Assembly: GCA_019634635.1 (NCBI GenBank)
Contig: JAHCBB010000011.1
Span: 1-64,000, forward strand
DNA: 64,000 nt
Direction: 5' to 3'
Origin: Verrucomicrobiia bacterium
Lineage (GTDB): Bacteria; Verrucomicrobiota; Verrucomicrobiia; Limisphaerales; UBA9464
Within the stretch, counting starts at the first letter, position 1; every line of letters starts with the position of its first letter. Both the position numbers and the translations under genes were made by a program. Positions 37,962 through 46,645 of this stretch are shown piece after piece. A model generated the notes under the pieces. That model was given only the letters and a program-made list of their open reading frames with translations, ran no database searches and was not told where the DNA came from.

Positions 37962-38851
37962 GGGCTTTGGAACGAGGGTTGGCTGTTAGTTGACTCCGGA
38001 ACTGCCGCAGGCAGTGGTGGTGGAGCGGGCGACAACCGGGACACCAGCACGGTGAACTCGTTTTTCAGGGAGAGTTCGTTGCGACCGCCATCGGGCGTTC
38101 CGGTCACCGCGAAGTACACGGTGGTCTCGGAGCGAGCCGGCAGGACTCCTGGCGCATCGCTGATGGACTGAGGGTAGAGCCGGTCCCCGACCCGCACCGC
38201 GAACGATCCGGGCTGGTAGCGGATTTCCAGGTCCGACTTGTTCCGGAGTCGGACATGGAAGATCAGGGTGTCTTCCACGTTGAATCGGAAGACTTCGACG
38301 ATTTGGATCTCGTAGTCCGAAAAGTCGGTCACCGCCTCGGCGTCCGGAAATGTCCGGACGTCAACCTGAGCCACCGCATCCGGGTGCTGCTGCTTGAGAA
38401 GCGGAAACGCCTTGGCCTTGTCCAGCATTGCCAGCAACCGCGTGGGAGAAACCATCGGTGCCGGCTCCGGCACCATGGGCAAAACTGGGGCTTCGAGATT
38501 CAAGGCCAGGATCGGGACATTGGTCTCCACCAACTCCAGGACGTAGGTACGCCGGTTCCACCGGATGTTCACGTTGCCGGCGCCGTGCCGGGTCATCGCC
38601 CGAACTGACAGGAACGACGAGCCCTTGGTGTGAGCCAGTTGAAAGGCTCCGGGCACCTTCGGATCGGCAGAAACACCTGCGGCGTCAATGGCGGCAATGG
38701 GGCCGGGAAAGCTGATCGTAGTGACGCGGTTGGTGGCTACGGGAACCCGAATGACGGCTTCGTGATCGAGCTCGGCCCGCCGGATGGCCTCGGACGGATC
38801 GGCGAGCGCAACGCTGGCAGCGAGAAAGGCGAGGCTACTTGAGGATCTCAT
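37958..38851 (-). CDS. VirB9/TrbG-like secreted T4SS protein
   Basis: 297 residues from ATG 38851; the signal peptide (MRSSSSLAFLAASVALA) supports this start, 15 codons inside the open frame. The N-terminal beta-rich region (VIRVPVATNRVTTISFPGPI ... NVNIRWNRRTYVLELVE) resembles the N-domain of VirB9/TrbG/TraK proteins. The C-terminal part is another beta domain (FHVRLRNKSDLEIRYQPGSF, FAVTGTPDGGRNELS) not typical of VirB9, so the family call is tentative. Gene order between VirB8- and VirB10-like genes supports it. Overlaps both neighbours. Confidence 0.6.
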   Translation of the reverse strand: MRSSSSLAFLAASVALADPSEAIRRAELDHEAVIRVPVATNRVTTISFPGPIAAIDAAGVSADPKVPGAFQLAHTKGSSFLSVRAMTRHGAGNVNIRWNRRTYVLELVETNVPILALNLEAPVLPMVPEPAPMVSPTRLLAMLDKAKAFPLLKQQHPDAVAQVDVRTFPDAEAVTDFSDYEIQIVEVFRFNVEDTLIFHVRLRNKSDLEIRYQPGSFAVRVGDRLYPQSISDAPGVLPARSETTVYFAVTGTPDGGRNELSLKNEFTVLVSRLSPAPPPLPAAVPESTNSQPSFQSP

Positions 38852-39506
38852 ATTTGAAGTCACTGACCGCCATGGGAAACCGGCCATTGGCGGCAAGGTT
38901 CGGATTTCGGATCAATCGCAGGCTCAGCTTGAAGCCAAACGCCTCGGAGAAGGCTTTCTCTTGGAAGATACCATTGCGCACCACCTGTCCGGTGACCGTG
39001 ACCAGAACCTCTTCCTCCCGAGTGGCCAGGATCTCGATCTTCGCGATCTCGGGCTTCTGGTGGAGCTGTTTTGCGCGAAACTCTGCGGCCTCTCGAACGC
39101 GGAGTTCTCTGGCCTTGTTGAGCGCCGCTTTAAGAAACACCTGCGCCAGCAACTGAGGTTGATCGAAGTCGCGCGGATTGCGGTTGAGGAAGGCGAGTGT
39201 CGCCAACTCGGCTTGCTGGGCATGAAGTTCCTTGGCCTCCTGGAATTCCAATAGCGGACTGATGTAGTAGGTCTGCGCCGGATCGATGATCACCACGCGT
39301 TCCCGATGCTTGAACTGCCGGACCAAATGGTAGCGGTCGAAGATGGCCAGCACAGTCACCAGGACGGCGACTAGAAACCAGAACCACGGCAGCCGGTCCC
39401 GCTGCGTGAAAAGTTGAGTGGGATCGAACTTCCGCTTGTTGGGTTGGGTCGCTGCTCCCGGCCCAGAAGTGCTCGTCTCCCTGCGGATTGGCTCAATGGT
39501 GGTCAC
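38835..39506 (-). CDS. VirB8/TraE-like inner-membrane T4SS protein
   Basis: 223 residues from a GTG at 39506. A polar N-terminus, one membrane span (LPWFWFLVAVLVTVLAIF, residues ~39-57) and a periplasmic domain of about 160 residues (RVVIIDPAQTYYISP, VTVTGQVVRNGIFQEKAF) match the topology of VirB8/TraE proteins, which nucleate the inner-membrane complex. Sequence similarity is weak; the call rests on topology and position. Confidence 0.6.
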   Translation of the reverse strand: MTTIEPIRRETSTSGPGAATQPNKRKFDPTQLFTQRDRLPWFWFLVAVLVTVLAIFDRYHLVRQFKHRERVVIIDPAQTYYISPLLEFQEAKELHAQQAELATLAFLNRNPRDFDQPQLLAQVFLKAALNKARELRVREAAEFRAKQLHQKPEIAKIEILATREEEVLVTVTGQVVRNGIFQEKAFSEAFGFKLSLRLIRNPNLAANGRFPMAVSDFKYEILK

Positions 39507-39511
39507 GATGG

Positions 39512-40579
39512 TCAGTAGTATTGACTGCGTCCCTTGGCGATCAGCTCCCGGACGGCCTTGTCTCCCGTTATGTCATCGCCGGGCCGGCCGCGGGCGCTGC
39601 GGGGCGGAAGGCCACTGCCAGCGATGATGATGGCACCGGCGCTGCCGTGGCCGGCCGCCGTCGAAAGAGTGCTCAAGACCGCCGCCATTCCGGCGGCTCC
39701 CATCGTGACGGCGGGAATTCCTGTGGATGATGCCACTGCCGCGGCGCCGGCGGTCGTCGCGGCGGTCTGGAGGAACCCGCTGAAGGCGCCGGCTACCAAC
39801 TGGCTGCCGGCCAATGCCCCTGCCGAAAAGACCCTCTGGATGACGATGGGGGCCGAGACAGTGCTGAAGAAAATCCAAAACGCCACCAAACCCAGACCGA
39901 TGGTTGATTGGAGCGCGTAGAGGGTCGAAGTCGGATCAAAGAATTTGAAAGCCGGGTCCGTCATGAAATCCAGAATCCCTTGGGTCACGATAGCCGCCAC
40001 GGCCCAGCCCAACGGCCAGAGGAGTACCCCAACCAAGTTTAGAAGAAAGCGGGTCCCGACAGACCGAAGCTCCCTGACTGCCATCAGTCCGATCAGCAGC
40101 GGAGAGAGAGCGTAACCCAAGTAGAGGATGACTTTCTGGAACACATAGGCCCAATAAATGAGGAAAGACGCGAATTGAGCCAGCAGCCACAGCAGGCCAG
40201 TTACCAATACCTCAATGGTGAAACCGTTCAGGTCGCTCAGAATGTCCCACCACGAGCGCTCTGCCCCGGTATCCCTCTTTACGATCAACAAGGCGTTGTA
40301 CTGCCGATGCACGTCAGCGGGGTCCACGCCCAGGCCCGACAGGACCGAGTCCTGCAGGAGTTGCTGAATGCGATTGCCCCACTCCGGCAGAAGTACCAGC
40401 AGCGCCGTCAGGACCACCAGTCGGACCAGATGCAGCAACAGCGTTTTGGATGAAAATCCGTGAATGACGAACGTGATCGTGCCGACCACGAACAGCAGGA
40501 ACGCCACCACCTGCAGCAGCGCGTGGAGCTCGATGCACTTCTGCAGGAACGTCGGAAAGATCTGTTCGAAGGTCGCCAT
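39512..40579 (-). CDS. VirB6/TrbL-like polytopic T4SS protein
   Basis: 355 residues with at least six hydrophobic segments (VVAFLLFVVGTITFVIHG, LLHLVRLVVLTALLVLLP, VLVTGLLWLLAQFASFLIYW, VILYLGYALSPLLIGLM, VGVLLWPLGWAVAAIVTQG, GLGLVAFWIFFSTVSAPIVI). The motif YALSPLLIGLMAV resembles the conserved core of TrbL/VirB6. The C-terminus is a Gly/Ala/Ser-rich tail. Forms part of the inner-membrane pore. It lies 5 bases from the next gene. Confidence 0.82.
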   Translation of the reverse strand: MATFEQIFPTFLQKCIELHALLQVVAFLLFVVGTITFVIHGFSSKTLLLHLVRLVVLTALLVLLPEWGNRIQQLLQDSVLSGLGVDPADVHRQYNALLIVKRDTGAERSWWDILSDLNGFTIEVLVTGLLWLLAQFASFLIYWAYVFQKVILYLGYALSPLLIGLMAVRELRSVGTRFLLNLVGVLLWPLGWAVAAIVTQGILDFMTDPAFKFFDPTSTLYALQSTIGLGLVAFWIFFSTVSAPIVIQRVFSAGALAGSQLVAGAFSGFLQTAATTAGAAAVASSTGIPAVTMGAAGMAAVLSTLSTAAGHGSAGAIIIAGSGLPPRSARGRPGDDITGDKAVRELIAKGRSQYY

Positions 40580-40584
40580 GGAAT

Positions 40585-41394
40585 CTACTTGGTTGGGAAG
40601 AGCGTCGGTTGGTTCATGAGAGGAAAGACCTCACCGTATCGCCCAATGGCCTCCCGGAACTCCGCGTGTTGCTGTTCCTTCAACGCTTCCATCTGCCGCT
40701 GCCTGTCCGCCCGATTGGCGATGTCCTGGACCAATGCCGACGCCATCGCCTCGGTCACTTCTTGACCGGCGCCATCCAGCGCGGTGGCCAGTCCCATCAG
40801 GACGCCGGTCAGTTTCTGGACCTCAGCGTCCGTGGTCGCCGCCCGAAGAGCCTCCACCGTGAGCCCAATTTCTTTCTTCAGCTCCACCCTCCGGCCAGCC
40901 GCATCCTTTGCCACCGCCAGGTAGTTTGCGGCCGTCTGCTGAATCGCGGCCACCGGGCGATAGGGCTCTGGCCGACGCTGGATCACTGCTCCGCCGGGAG
41001 TGGAGAACACCTCCCCGACGGCTCGATAGAGACCGGCACCGTCGCTGAGCATCGCGGCCGTAGCATCGGCCGCCGCTTGGAGTGCCCCAAGATTTTGTCC
41101 CAGTTCCGTTTTTGACAATTCTGCGGTCAACGCCCCAATCGCTTCCGGCACGACCGCCCCGGGATCACCGAAGAGATCCACATAGTGATGCAGGGTCGCG
41201 ACCTGTTCCGTGAGCTGATCGAGCTGGCTGACTTGGTTGTTGATGACCTCGACAAACTTGGCGATCTCCTGCGCCGTGCTGAGGATCTGTTGGCTGTGGA
41301 CCGCCGGGTCATAGACCGTCCACTGGGCGCGAGCTGCCGGTGCGAGCGCTGTCGCGGCTAGCCAAGCGAGGATGTAGGGCAGAACGTGTTTCAT
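40585..41394 (-). CDS. VirB5/TrbJ-like secreted T4SS protein
   Basis: 269 residues from ATG 41394, supported by the signal peptide MKHVLPYILAWLAATALAPAARA. The frame is open far upstream, but that is an artefact of the lipoprotein gene on another frame. The mature protein is long-helical (SQQILSTAQEIAKFVEVINNQ, LDQLTEQVATLHHYVDLFGDP), as in TrbJ/VirB5 minor pilus proteins. The motif AQWTVYDPAV at the mature N-terminus is typical of TrbJ-type proteins. Confidence 0.8.
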   Translation of the reverse strand: MKHVLPYILAWLAATALAPAARAQWTVYDPAVHSQQILSTAQEIAKFVEVINNQVSQLDQLTEQVATLHHYVDLFGDPGAVVPEAIGALTAELSKTELGQNLGALQAAADATAAMLSDGAGLYRAVGEVFSTPGGAVIQRRPEPYRPVAAIQQTAANYLAVAKDAAGRRVELKKEIGLTVEALRAATTDAEVQKLTGVLMGLATALDGAGQEVTEAMASALVQDIANRADRQRQMEALKEQQHAEFREAIGRYGEVFPLMNQPTLFPTK

Positions 41395-41402
41395 GGCGCC
41401 CC

Positions 41403-41825
41403 CTATTCTTCGATCCGCAACAGCTTGGTGGTGGCCTGGAAGGTCACGCCATCCAGCCGTTGCTCCGGAAGGCGCACCGGATACAGGCGGACGCTTCCCG
41501 CCCCGTCGCGCTGCCGTTGTTGCGAGACGTACAGCCAGTACTGCTGTTTGACCGCGTCGCTCTTGCCCTTGTCGTAGCCGGCCGAGTACGCCTTCTGCGT
41601 CTCCTTTCCAGCCAGATAGTGGAGGCCTTCGCTCAGGAGGACCCCGCCAGCGGCCCCGGCGGCCGTGGCGATGGGATTTCCATCGGACAGTTCGTGTCCC
41701 AAGTACGCACCACCGGCACCAAGCACGGCGTCTCCGAAGGGGCGAGTAGCGGCGCAACCGGGCGCCAACGCGGCGATGAGAGCCAGGCCGATGCAACGAC
41801 AAAGAGTTTTGGAATTGAGCTTCAT
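41403..41825 (-). CDS. Glycine-zipper lipoprotein of the T4SS locus
   Basis: 140 residues from ATG 41825. Signal peptide with lipobox LAPGC (MKLNSKTLCRCIGLALIAAL APGC), followed by a Gly/Ala-rich membrane-associating region (GDAVLGAGGAYLGHEL ... ATAAGAAGGVLLSEGLHYL) and a polar C-terminus (RLYPVRLPEQRLDGVTF). Small lipoproteins at this position often serve as VirB7/TrbH-like channel parts. Its ATG overlaps the virB4 stop (ATGA). Confidence 0.75.
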   Translation of the reverse strand: MKLNSKTLCRCIGLALIAALAPGCAATRPFGDAVLGAGGAYLGHELSDGNPIATAAGAAGGVLLSEGLHYLAGKETQKAYSAGYDKGKSDAVKQQYWLYVSQQRQRDGAGSVRLYPVRLPEQRLDGVTFQATTKLLRIEE

Positions 41826-44557
41826 AGAAGTTGAGAAGGAGAAGACGCCTGAGGCCGGGCGTGGGAGATGATCCCTTCGACCACGCTTGGACTCTGGCGC
41901 AGTTCGCGCGCCCGCTTGTCGAAGTGTTCCCCGCTCGAACTGGAGCAGTAGAGCATCTCGGCGGAGGCGATGTTGTGGACCGTCCCGCATATTGCCCGGG
42001 TCGAATCGGTGTGCAGGTAGGTAAATGGGGAATACTTTTGCCCGGTTTGATGGTCGGGAAGCGGGTAGTTCATGATCGCGTGCTGGGTGACTTCCGGCAG
42101 CGCGATGTCCCGCCCCATATCGTCCAGGTCGCCACGGTCGTTCTGGCGAAGGATGAAGAACTGTCGGGAATTGCCGAAAACCGCGGACCGAATCCGGCTT
42201 TGCTTGAAGCGGGCGTACTGCTGAACAATCGAGATGTTCCAGCAATTGAACTTCCGGAGCTGCGCGTAACTCTCCTGCACGATCTCCTGGCCTCCGGGGA
42301 TGTCGAGGAAGCGGGCCACTTCCTCGTACACGTTCCGCTTCCGGACCGCCCGCGGGAGCGTCATGATGTGTTTGCGCGCATGGTTGGTGATCAGAAAGCC
42401 CGCGGCGGACTTCAGCTCTTTGGCCGATTCCGGGATGTACCCCAGCTCGAAGTGCGCGATCCGGCCGGTCAACGACAGGTTGCTCGTTCCATCGAAGAGG
42501 CTGCCGTAGTTGCCGTCCCGGCACCACGGCAGCAGCAACGTGGCAATCTCCACGATCTGGTCCCGCTCAGCTCCCATCGGATCGAGCATCATCAGTTCCT
42601 GGAGCATCCGGTGAGTCGGGAACTCCTCTGGCGTGAAGTGCGCGAAAGCCAGGTTGCGGACTTCCTTACTGGTCTTGGGGTCTTTGAGAAACTTCAGCGC
42701 GGCCGCTTCTTGGATTTGACGCTGATAGCTCTCCGCCTCGTCGGGGTGGCTCGCCTTCCAGTCTCGGAAGTCCGCAAAAGTCTCCAGGCTCGTCGCCCCA
42801 GGCGGCATCCGTTCCTCCCGGAACCGCTGCAAGGCGAGGGCGTGACGGGCCAGTTCCAGGAGTTGCTCGTGGCGCCGTTTGCACCAGTCCTGAAACGCAT
42901 CCTCGTAGAGCAGGTTCAGGTACTTGGCGATCTGCGCCTGCCGGAGCATCTGTTTGTCCTCTTGCGCGCTGACGCCAATCATCCGGGCGACCAGGGCCGT
43001 GGCCGCCGACAGATGGTCCGGCGTCAGCGGCAGCCCCTTCGTGTCGAGGTAGTTGATGGTCAGGTCCCCGTCGGGATGGATGATGATCGGCCGGGCACCC
43101 TCCTCGACGGTGGCGGTGTAGATGCCATAGCTCAGCCCTTCCTCGATGATGACCGTGTACCCGAAATACCCCTCGGTCTGGGTCAGCAGATCGCAGACCG
43201 TCACCGACTTCCCCGCTCCCGACATCCCCAGGAGAACCGCGTGTTGCGGTGCCTTGTTATCGTCAGAACCGGAGAACGTCTCCACACCCACCAGATTGTT
43301 CGCCGGCCCATCGTAGATCGCCTCGGCGGTCGCGAGATGTCCGGTGAATGTGCTGGTCACCGGCAGCATATCGGCCAGATACCGGTGTTCGGCGTACAGC
43401 TTCCGGTGCTGGTACCGCCCCCAGGTCCAACCCGGCCAGGTCTGGAAAAAGAGATTCTTGGAAGTGCTCGGCAGATTGCTCTCAAAATACTGGGCGGCGT
43501 TCATCGAGTTCATCGCATTCTTGATCGCGCCAGCCTTGGCATTCAGGCCGTCCCGCGTCTTGTCCCAGACCCGGATCACAAACAGCGCGTGGAATGGAAT
43601 CGTCTGCCCCTGCATCAGCGCGTGGATCTTCCGCGCCTTCTTCTCCATCACCGTGAGCAGCGAAATCTTCTTCTCGCTGGCGTAATCCCCTGCCACGCGG
43701 TCGTGCTCCTTCTCTTCCCGCGAGATCTCCCGAGTCACCGGCAGCGGGTCCACGTTGACCGTGATGGTGTAGTCGAGGAGCCGCAGATTGGTGAGCCTTT
43801 GGACGATTCCGGGATAGGTGGTCCGCGGCCAACGGGTCAGCACGATCAGCGAATGGTAGTGTCCATCGAGGAAGAACCCGAAATCGCTCTGCCCGTTCCC
43901 TTCACTATGCCAGCAGTTCTCCTGGATCGAGAGCTCGGGCGCGAATCCCTCCGCCGGGTCGAAATCGAAGCGGTCGTTGAGCGATGGATTCAGGAATCGG
44001 GTGAAGTGCCGGTAGTGATCAAGATCGCTCATCGGCAGCACCCGAGTGCCACTGGAGCCGAAAATCTCAAGCAGCAGACGATGCACGTGCTCGAACTCGG
44101 TTTGGAGCTGATCCAGCAGCACGCCGTAATACTCGCGGCGTGCGGCGGCGGTCTGGAACGCTTTGGGCACGGCTTCCAGGGCGCGGCTCACATAGATGAC
44201 CACCCGCTGGCGGCGCAGCTTTCGATCCCCCATGGCCTGCCAGTACCGGGTGAACCGTTCATTGCGGGCGCGGCGGGTCCACACGTTGATGAACCGCTCC
44301 GTCTCCGCCTGGTACCGCAGCAACTCCGACTTGTAGTCGCAGTCGCAGAAATACTGCACCTGGAGGCGCTGATTCTCGTGCAGCGACGCCAGTAGCAGGC
44401 AGAGTTGATCTTGAAAGTCGTTGAGATCACTGACCGGCGAATTGGTCAGGTCCGGCGCCTCGAAGAAGAACCCCTTGGCGACCTGGCCGCCGCGGCGGAG
44501 CTGGTTGAAAACCAGCATATTCCGCACGAAGTATCCGTTGGGAGCCCGCTCAAACAT
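41822..44557 (-). CDS. VirB4/TraC-family T4SS ATPase
   Basis: 911 residues. The frame opens at a GTG (44563), but a GGAG lies seven bases before the ATG at 44557, deciding that start. Walker A is LLGMSGAGKSVTVCDLL (about residue 445). The N-terminal ~400 residues form the VirB4 membrane-interacting domain. Further landmarks are YGIYTATVEEGARPIIIHPDG and a C-terminal ATPase region with DIPGGQEIVQESYAQLRKFN and ARFKQSRIRSAVFGNSRQ. It energises pilus biogenesis and DNA transfer. It is long compared with VirB4 (~790), closer to F-type TraC. Confidence 0.9.
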   Translation of the reverse strand: MFERAPNGYFVRNMLVFNQLRRGGQVAKGFFFEAPDLTNSPVSDLNDFQDQLCLLLASLHENQRLQVQYFCDCDYKSELLRYQAETERFINVWTRRARNERFTRYWQAMGDRKLRRQRVVIYVSRALEAVPKAFQTAAARREYYGVLLDQLQTEFEHVHRLLLEIFGSSGTRVLPMSDLDHYRHFTRFLNPSLNDRFDFDPAEGFAPELSIQENCWHSEGNGQSDFGFFLDGHYHSLIVLTRWPRTTYPGIVQRLTNLRLLDYTITVNVDPLPVTREISREEKEHDRVAGDYASEKKISLLTVMEKKARKIHALMQGQTIPFHALFVIRVWDKTRDGLNAKAGAIKNAMNSMNAAQYFESNLPSTSKNLFFQTWPGWTWGRYQHRKLYAEHRYLADMLPVTSTFTGHLATAEAIYDGPANNLVGVETFSGSDDNKAPQHAVLLGMSGAGKSVTVCDLLTQTEGYFGYTVIIEEGLSYGIYTATVEEGARPIIIHPDGDLTINYLDTKGLPLTPDHLSAATALVARMIGVSAQEDKQMLRQAQIAKYLNLLYEDAFQDWCKRRHEQLLELARHALALQRFREERMPPGATSLETFADFRDWKASHPDEAESYQRQIQEAAALKFLKDPKTSKEVRNLAFAHFTPEEFPTHRMLQELMMLDPMGAERDQIVEIATLLLPWCRDGNYGSLFDGTSNLSLTGRIAHFELGYIPESAKELKSAAGFLITNHARKHIMTLPRAVRKRNVYEEVARFLDIPGGQEIVQESYAQLRKFNCWNISIVQQYARFKQSRIRSAVFGNSRQFFILRQNDRGDLDDMGRDIALPEVTQHAIMNYPLPDHQTGQKYSPFTYLHTDSTRAICGTVHNIASAEMLYCSSSSGEHFDKRARELRQSPSVVEGIISHARPQASSPSQLL

Positions 44558-44559
44558 GG

Positions 44560-44850
44560 TCACTCTCCTGGAGAATGGGTGCTGGCGTTGCGCTGTTGCT
44601 GGAGGAGACGGCTCAGGAGGTTGTGCCCCTTGGTGATGTCCTCGGTCAATTGCCCCACGGTTCGCGCCCGGCCCGGCTCGTTCACCGCGATGTAGCCTTC
44701 CCGTACGTGGCTGAGGGCTCGCTCCATGTGCTCCCGTGCGGCGGGGTCAAGGCCGTGCTGATGGAGATTCTGGCGCAACGCCCGTTCCGCCTTGTCCAGG
44801 TTGGACAACAGCGTCCGACGCTCCCGTTCCCGAAGGCTCAACGCTTCCAT
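44560..44850 (-). CDS. Small coiled-coil protein of the T4SS locus
   Basis: 96 residues from ATG 44850, preceded by a strong AGGAGG six bases before. The protein is almost entirely helical and charged (LRERERRTLLSNLDKAERALRQNL, HMERALSHVREGYIAV, LTEDITKGHNLLSRLLQQQ) with no signal peptide. No family recognised. It lies between the VirB3-like gene, which it overlaps by 13 bases, and virB4. Confidence 0.7.
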   Translation of the reverse strand: MEALSLRERERRTLLSNLDKAERALRQNLHQHGLDPAAREHMERALSHVREGYIAVNEPGRARTVGQLTEDITKGHNLLSRLLQQQRNASTHSPGE

Positions 44851-45194
44851 AATCCCTCCTCGGAAAGCGGATGCACTGCAGCGGACGCCTGATGGTTCTC
44901 CGGACCGAAGCCCGCGCCTCCCAGCCAGAATTCCAGGCAATCGCGGTCGTACCCGGGCGGCTTCCCCTGGCGCAGGCCGAAGATGTAGGCCAAGCAGAGA
45001 AGGACCGGGACGACCGCGACGCCGAAGGAGGTCATCAACCCCGCCCGGCACGCGACCAGGAGCAGGAAGAACAAGATGAGTCCGGCCCCGACGCCGCCCA
45101 CCAGCCACCAGAAGAGATTTCCCTCTAATCCCCAGGTGCGGCCGGAAGAATCCGAGGCCGCGTTGGAATCCGTGAATCGAAGTTCGGTCTTCAT
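44838..45194 (-). CDS. VirB3/TrbD-like membrane protein
   Basis: 118 residues from ATG 45194. Two adjacent hydrophobic segments (LFWWLVGGVGAGLILFFLLLVAC and GVAVVPVLLCLAYIFGL) are followed by a polar C-terminus (GYDRDCLEFWLGG). Size, topology and position between the pilin and VirB4 genes fit VirB3/TrbD; direct similarity is slight. Confidence 0.6.
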   Translation of the reverse strand: MKTELRFTDSNAASDSSGRTWGLEGNLFWWLVGGVGAGLILFFLLLVACRAGLMTSFGVAVVPVLLCLAYIFGLRQGKPPGYDRDCLEFWLGGAGFGPENHQASAAVHPLSEEGLWKR

Positions 45195-45249
45195 GGTGCA
45201 AGGCAGAGACTGGTGAGCGACGCGGGAAAAAGGACGCACTGGTGGCCGC

Positions 45250-45603
45250 TCAGAAGGCGCCAACGCCAATCGAGCTGTTGTCATCAATCCCGAAGATCTT
45301 GAAGAAGGCGAAGATCACCGCCGGCGCTGCCGCGATAATCGCGCCGCCGATGATGGACATCTTCCCCTGGTCCACGTCGCCGCGCCGGATGGCGAAGCCG
45401 CCCGCGATGACCGCCGCGATGCCGAGGACGAACCCGAACATCATGATCACGGCAAGGCTGTTGCTGATCCCGGTCTTGAGGTCCGTGGAATCGAACGCTT
45501 GTGCGGCCGCGCGAAACGCGCTGGCGGCGAGGGCCACAATGACGGCTCCGACCGTACGGAGCCGACGTGCTGAGGTGAGACGGATGGTGGATGTGAGCTT
45601 CAT
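45250..45603 (-). CDS. VirB2/TrbC-like major pilin
   Basis: 117 residues. A long signal peptide (SARRLRTVGAVIVALAASAFRAAAQA) with a probable cleavage after AAA or AQA, then two hydrophobic helices (SLAVIMMFGFVLGIAAVIAGGFAI and MSIIGGAIIAAAPAVIFAFFKIFG) separated by a short polar loop (RRGDVDQGK). This is the VirB2/TrbC pilin layout. It is the first gene of the minus-strand secretion operon and is divergent from the Clp-type ATPase gene. Confidence 0.82.
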   Translation of the reverse strand: MKLTSTIRLTSARRLRTVGAVIVALAASAFRAAAQAFDSTDLKTGISNSLAVIMMFGFVLGIAAVIAGGFAIRRGDVDQGKMSIIGGAIIAAAPAVIFAFFKIFGIDDNSSIGVGAF

Positions 45604-45687
45604 GGTGATTTCGATTTGTTTTTCTGTATCAGCGGCGTTTCCCGCCGATCACGGGCAAGGGCTTATCACCGTCAGCACTCCCGTAGA

Positions 45688-45707
45688 TGTATGTGGTACA
45701 CAAAACG
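45688..45707. promoter_or_regulatory. Candidate operator TGTA-N5-TACA in the pilin/Clp divergent promoter
   Basis: TGTA-TGTGG-TACA followed by CAAAACG. It differs at only three positions over twenty from the sequence in the relaxase promoters at 52938 and 56138 (TGTACGTGATACACAAAATG). It lies 84 bases from the pilin start and 29 bases from the ATPase start, where it could control both directions. Confidence 0.6.
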
Positions 45708-45735
45708 CCATCGGTGTGCCGATAGAGTCCAGGCC

Positions 45736-46644
45736 ATGGCTGAACTTCTGACCGCGACGAAGCTGGAACGTCTCCAAACGCTGAACACGGTGCTGGCACG
45801 CGAAATCCGCGGTCAGTCCCAGGTGTTGCCGCGCATCTGCTCAGTGGTCCAACGCGGTGAACTCGGGCTTAGTCACCCTTCACGGCCACGTGGCTCCTTC
45901 GCGCTGCTCGGCCCTACCGGTGTCGGGAAGACCGAGGTCGTCCTGGTTACGACCCACCACGTCTTCGGCCCGGGCCGCCTGTTCCGCTTCGACATGTCGG
46001 AATACCAGACGCAGGAATCGCTTGGCCTCTTGCTGGGCGCCAAGCTCGGGGAGGTCGGATTCCTGGGCGCAATCCGTGAACAAGCCTCCGAAGGTTCGCT
46101 GCTCTTCGACGAAGCTGAGAAGGCCCATCCGCGTGTGCTCGATCTGCTGCTGCAATTGCTCGACGCCGCCCGGCTGACCATGGCCACCGGACAAACGCTG
46201 GACTTCAGCGGCTTCTACGTGTGGCTGACTTCAAACATCGGCTCCGCCGAACTCATGAGCCTCCAACATTCCAGTGAGTCCACTCTCGAACGGCATGTCC
46301 TGACCCGAGCCCAACAGGCCCTCCGGCCCGAAATCTTTGCGCGGATCACTGAGAAGCTGGTCTTCCACCGTCTCTCTTACGAACACCAACTGGAGATCGC
46401 CGAAAAATTTCTGACCAGAGAGGTGTCCTTCCTCGCAGAACGCGGCCATCGGCTTGCTCTGGATCCGACCGTCCTGCCGTTCCTCGTCCGAAAGGGGTTC
46501 CATCCTAAGTTGGGTGCCCGGCCGATGCGGGACACCGTAGAAAAGCAGGTGGGTGACGCTGTGGCTGATTGTCTGCTGAACGGCCGGCCTACGGACGGAC
46601 GCCTCGCTGTGGACGAGGACCGCGACTGCCTCACCGTCTGTTGA
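45736..46644 (+). CDS. Clp-type AAA+ ATPase, single C-terminal (D2) module
   Basis: 302 residues. Walker A ALLGPTGVGKTEVV, Walker B SLLFDEAEKAHPRVLDLLLQLLD, sensor-1 region YVWLTSNIGSAEL and the D2 small domain (KGFHPKLGARPMRDTVEKQVGDAV) match the second AAA module of ClpB/ClpA. The N-domain, first AAA module and ClpB middle domain are missing, so this is a stand-alone D2 protein about a third of ClpB length. The ClpP-binding loop is not obvious. The gene sits between the pilin gene (divergent) and a MORN protein gene (convergent, stops one base apart). It may remodel proteins during transfer. Confidence 0.85.
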   Translation: MAELLTATKLERLQTLNTVLAREIRGQSQVLPRICSVVQRGELGLSHPSRPRGSFALLGPTGVGKTEVVLVTTHHVFGPGRLFRFDMSEYQTQESLGLLLGAKLGEVGFLGAIREQASEGSLLFDEAEKAHPRVLDLLLQLLDAARLTMATGQTLDFSGFYVWLTSNIGSAELMSLQHSSESTLERHVLTRAQQALRPEIFARITEKLVFHRLSYEHQLEIAEKFLTREVSFLAERGHRLALDPTVLPFLVRKGFHPKLGARPMRDTVEKQVGDAVADCLLNGRPTDGRLAVDEDRDCLTVC

Positions 46645-46645
46645 C

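Noticed and set aside
45736..46644. Clp-type ATPase as a VirB11 homologue
   Set aside because: Its Walker A/B context and C-terminal small domain are those of Clp D2, not of the VirB11/secretion ATPase family.
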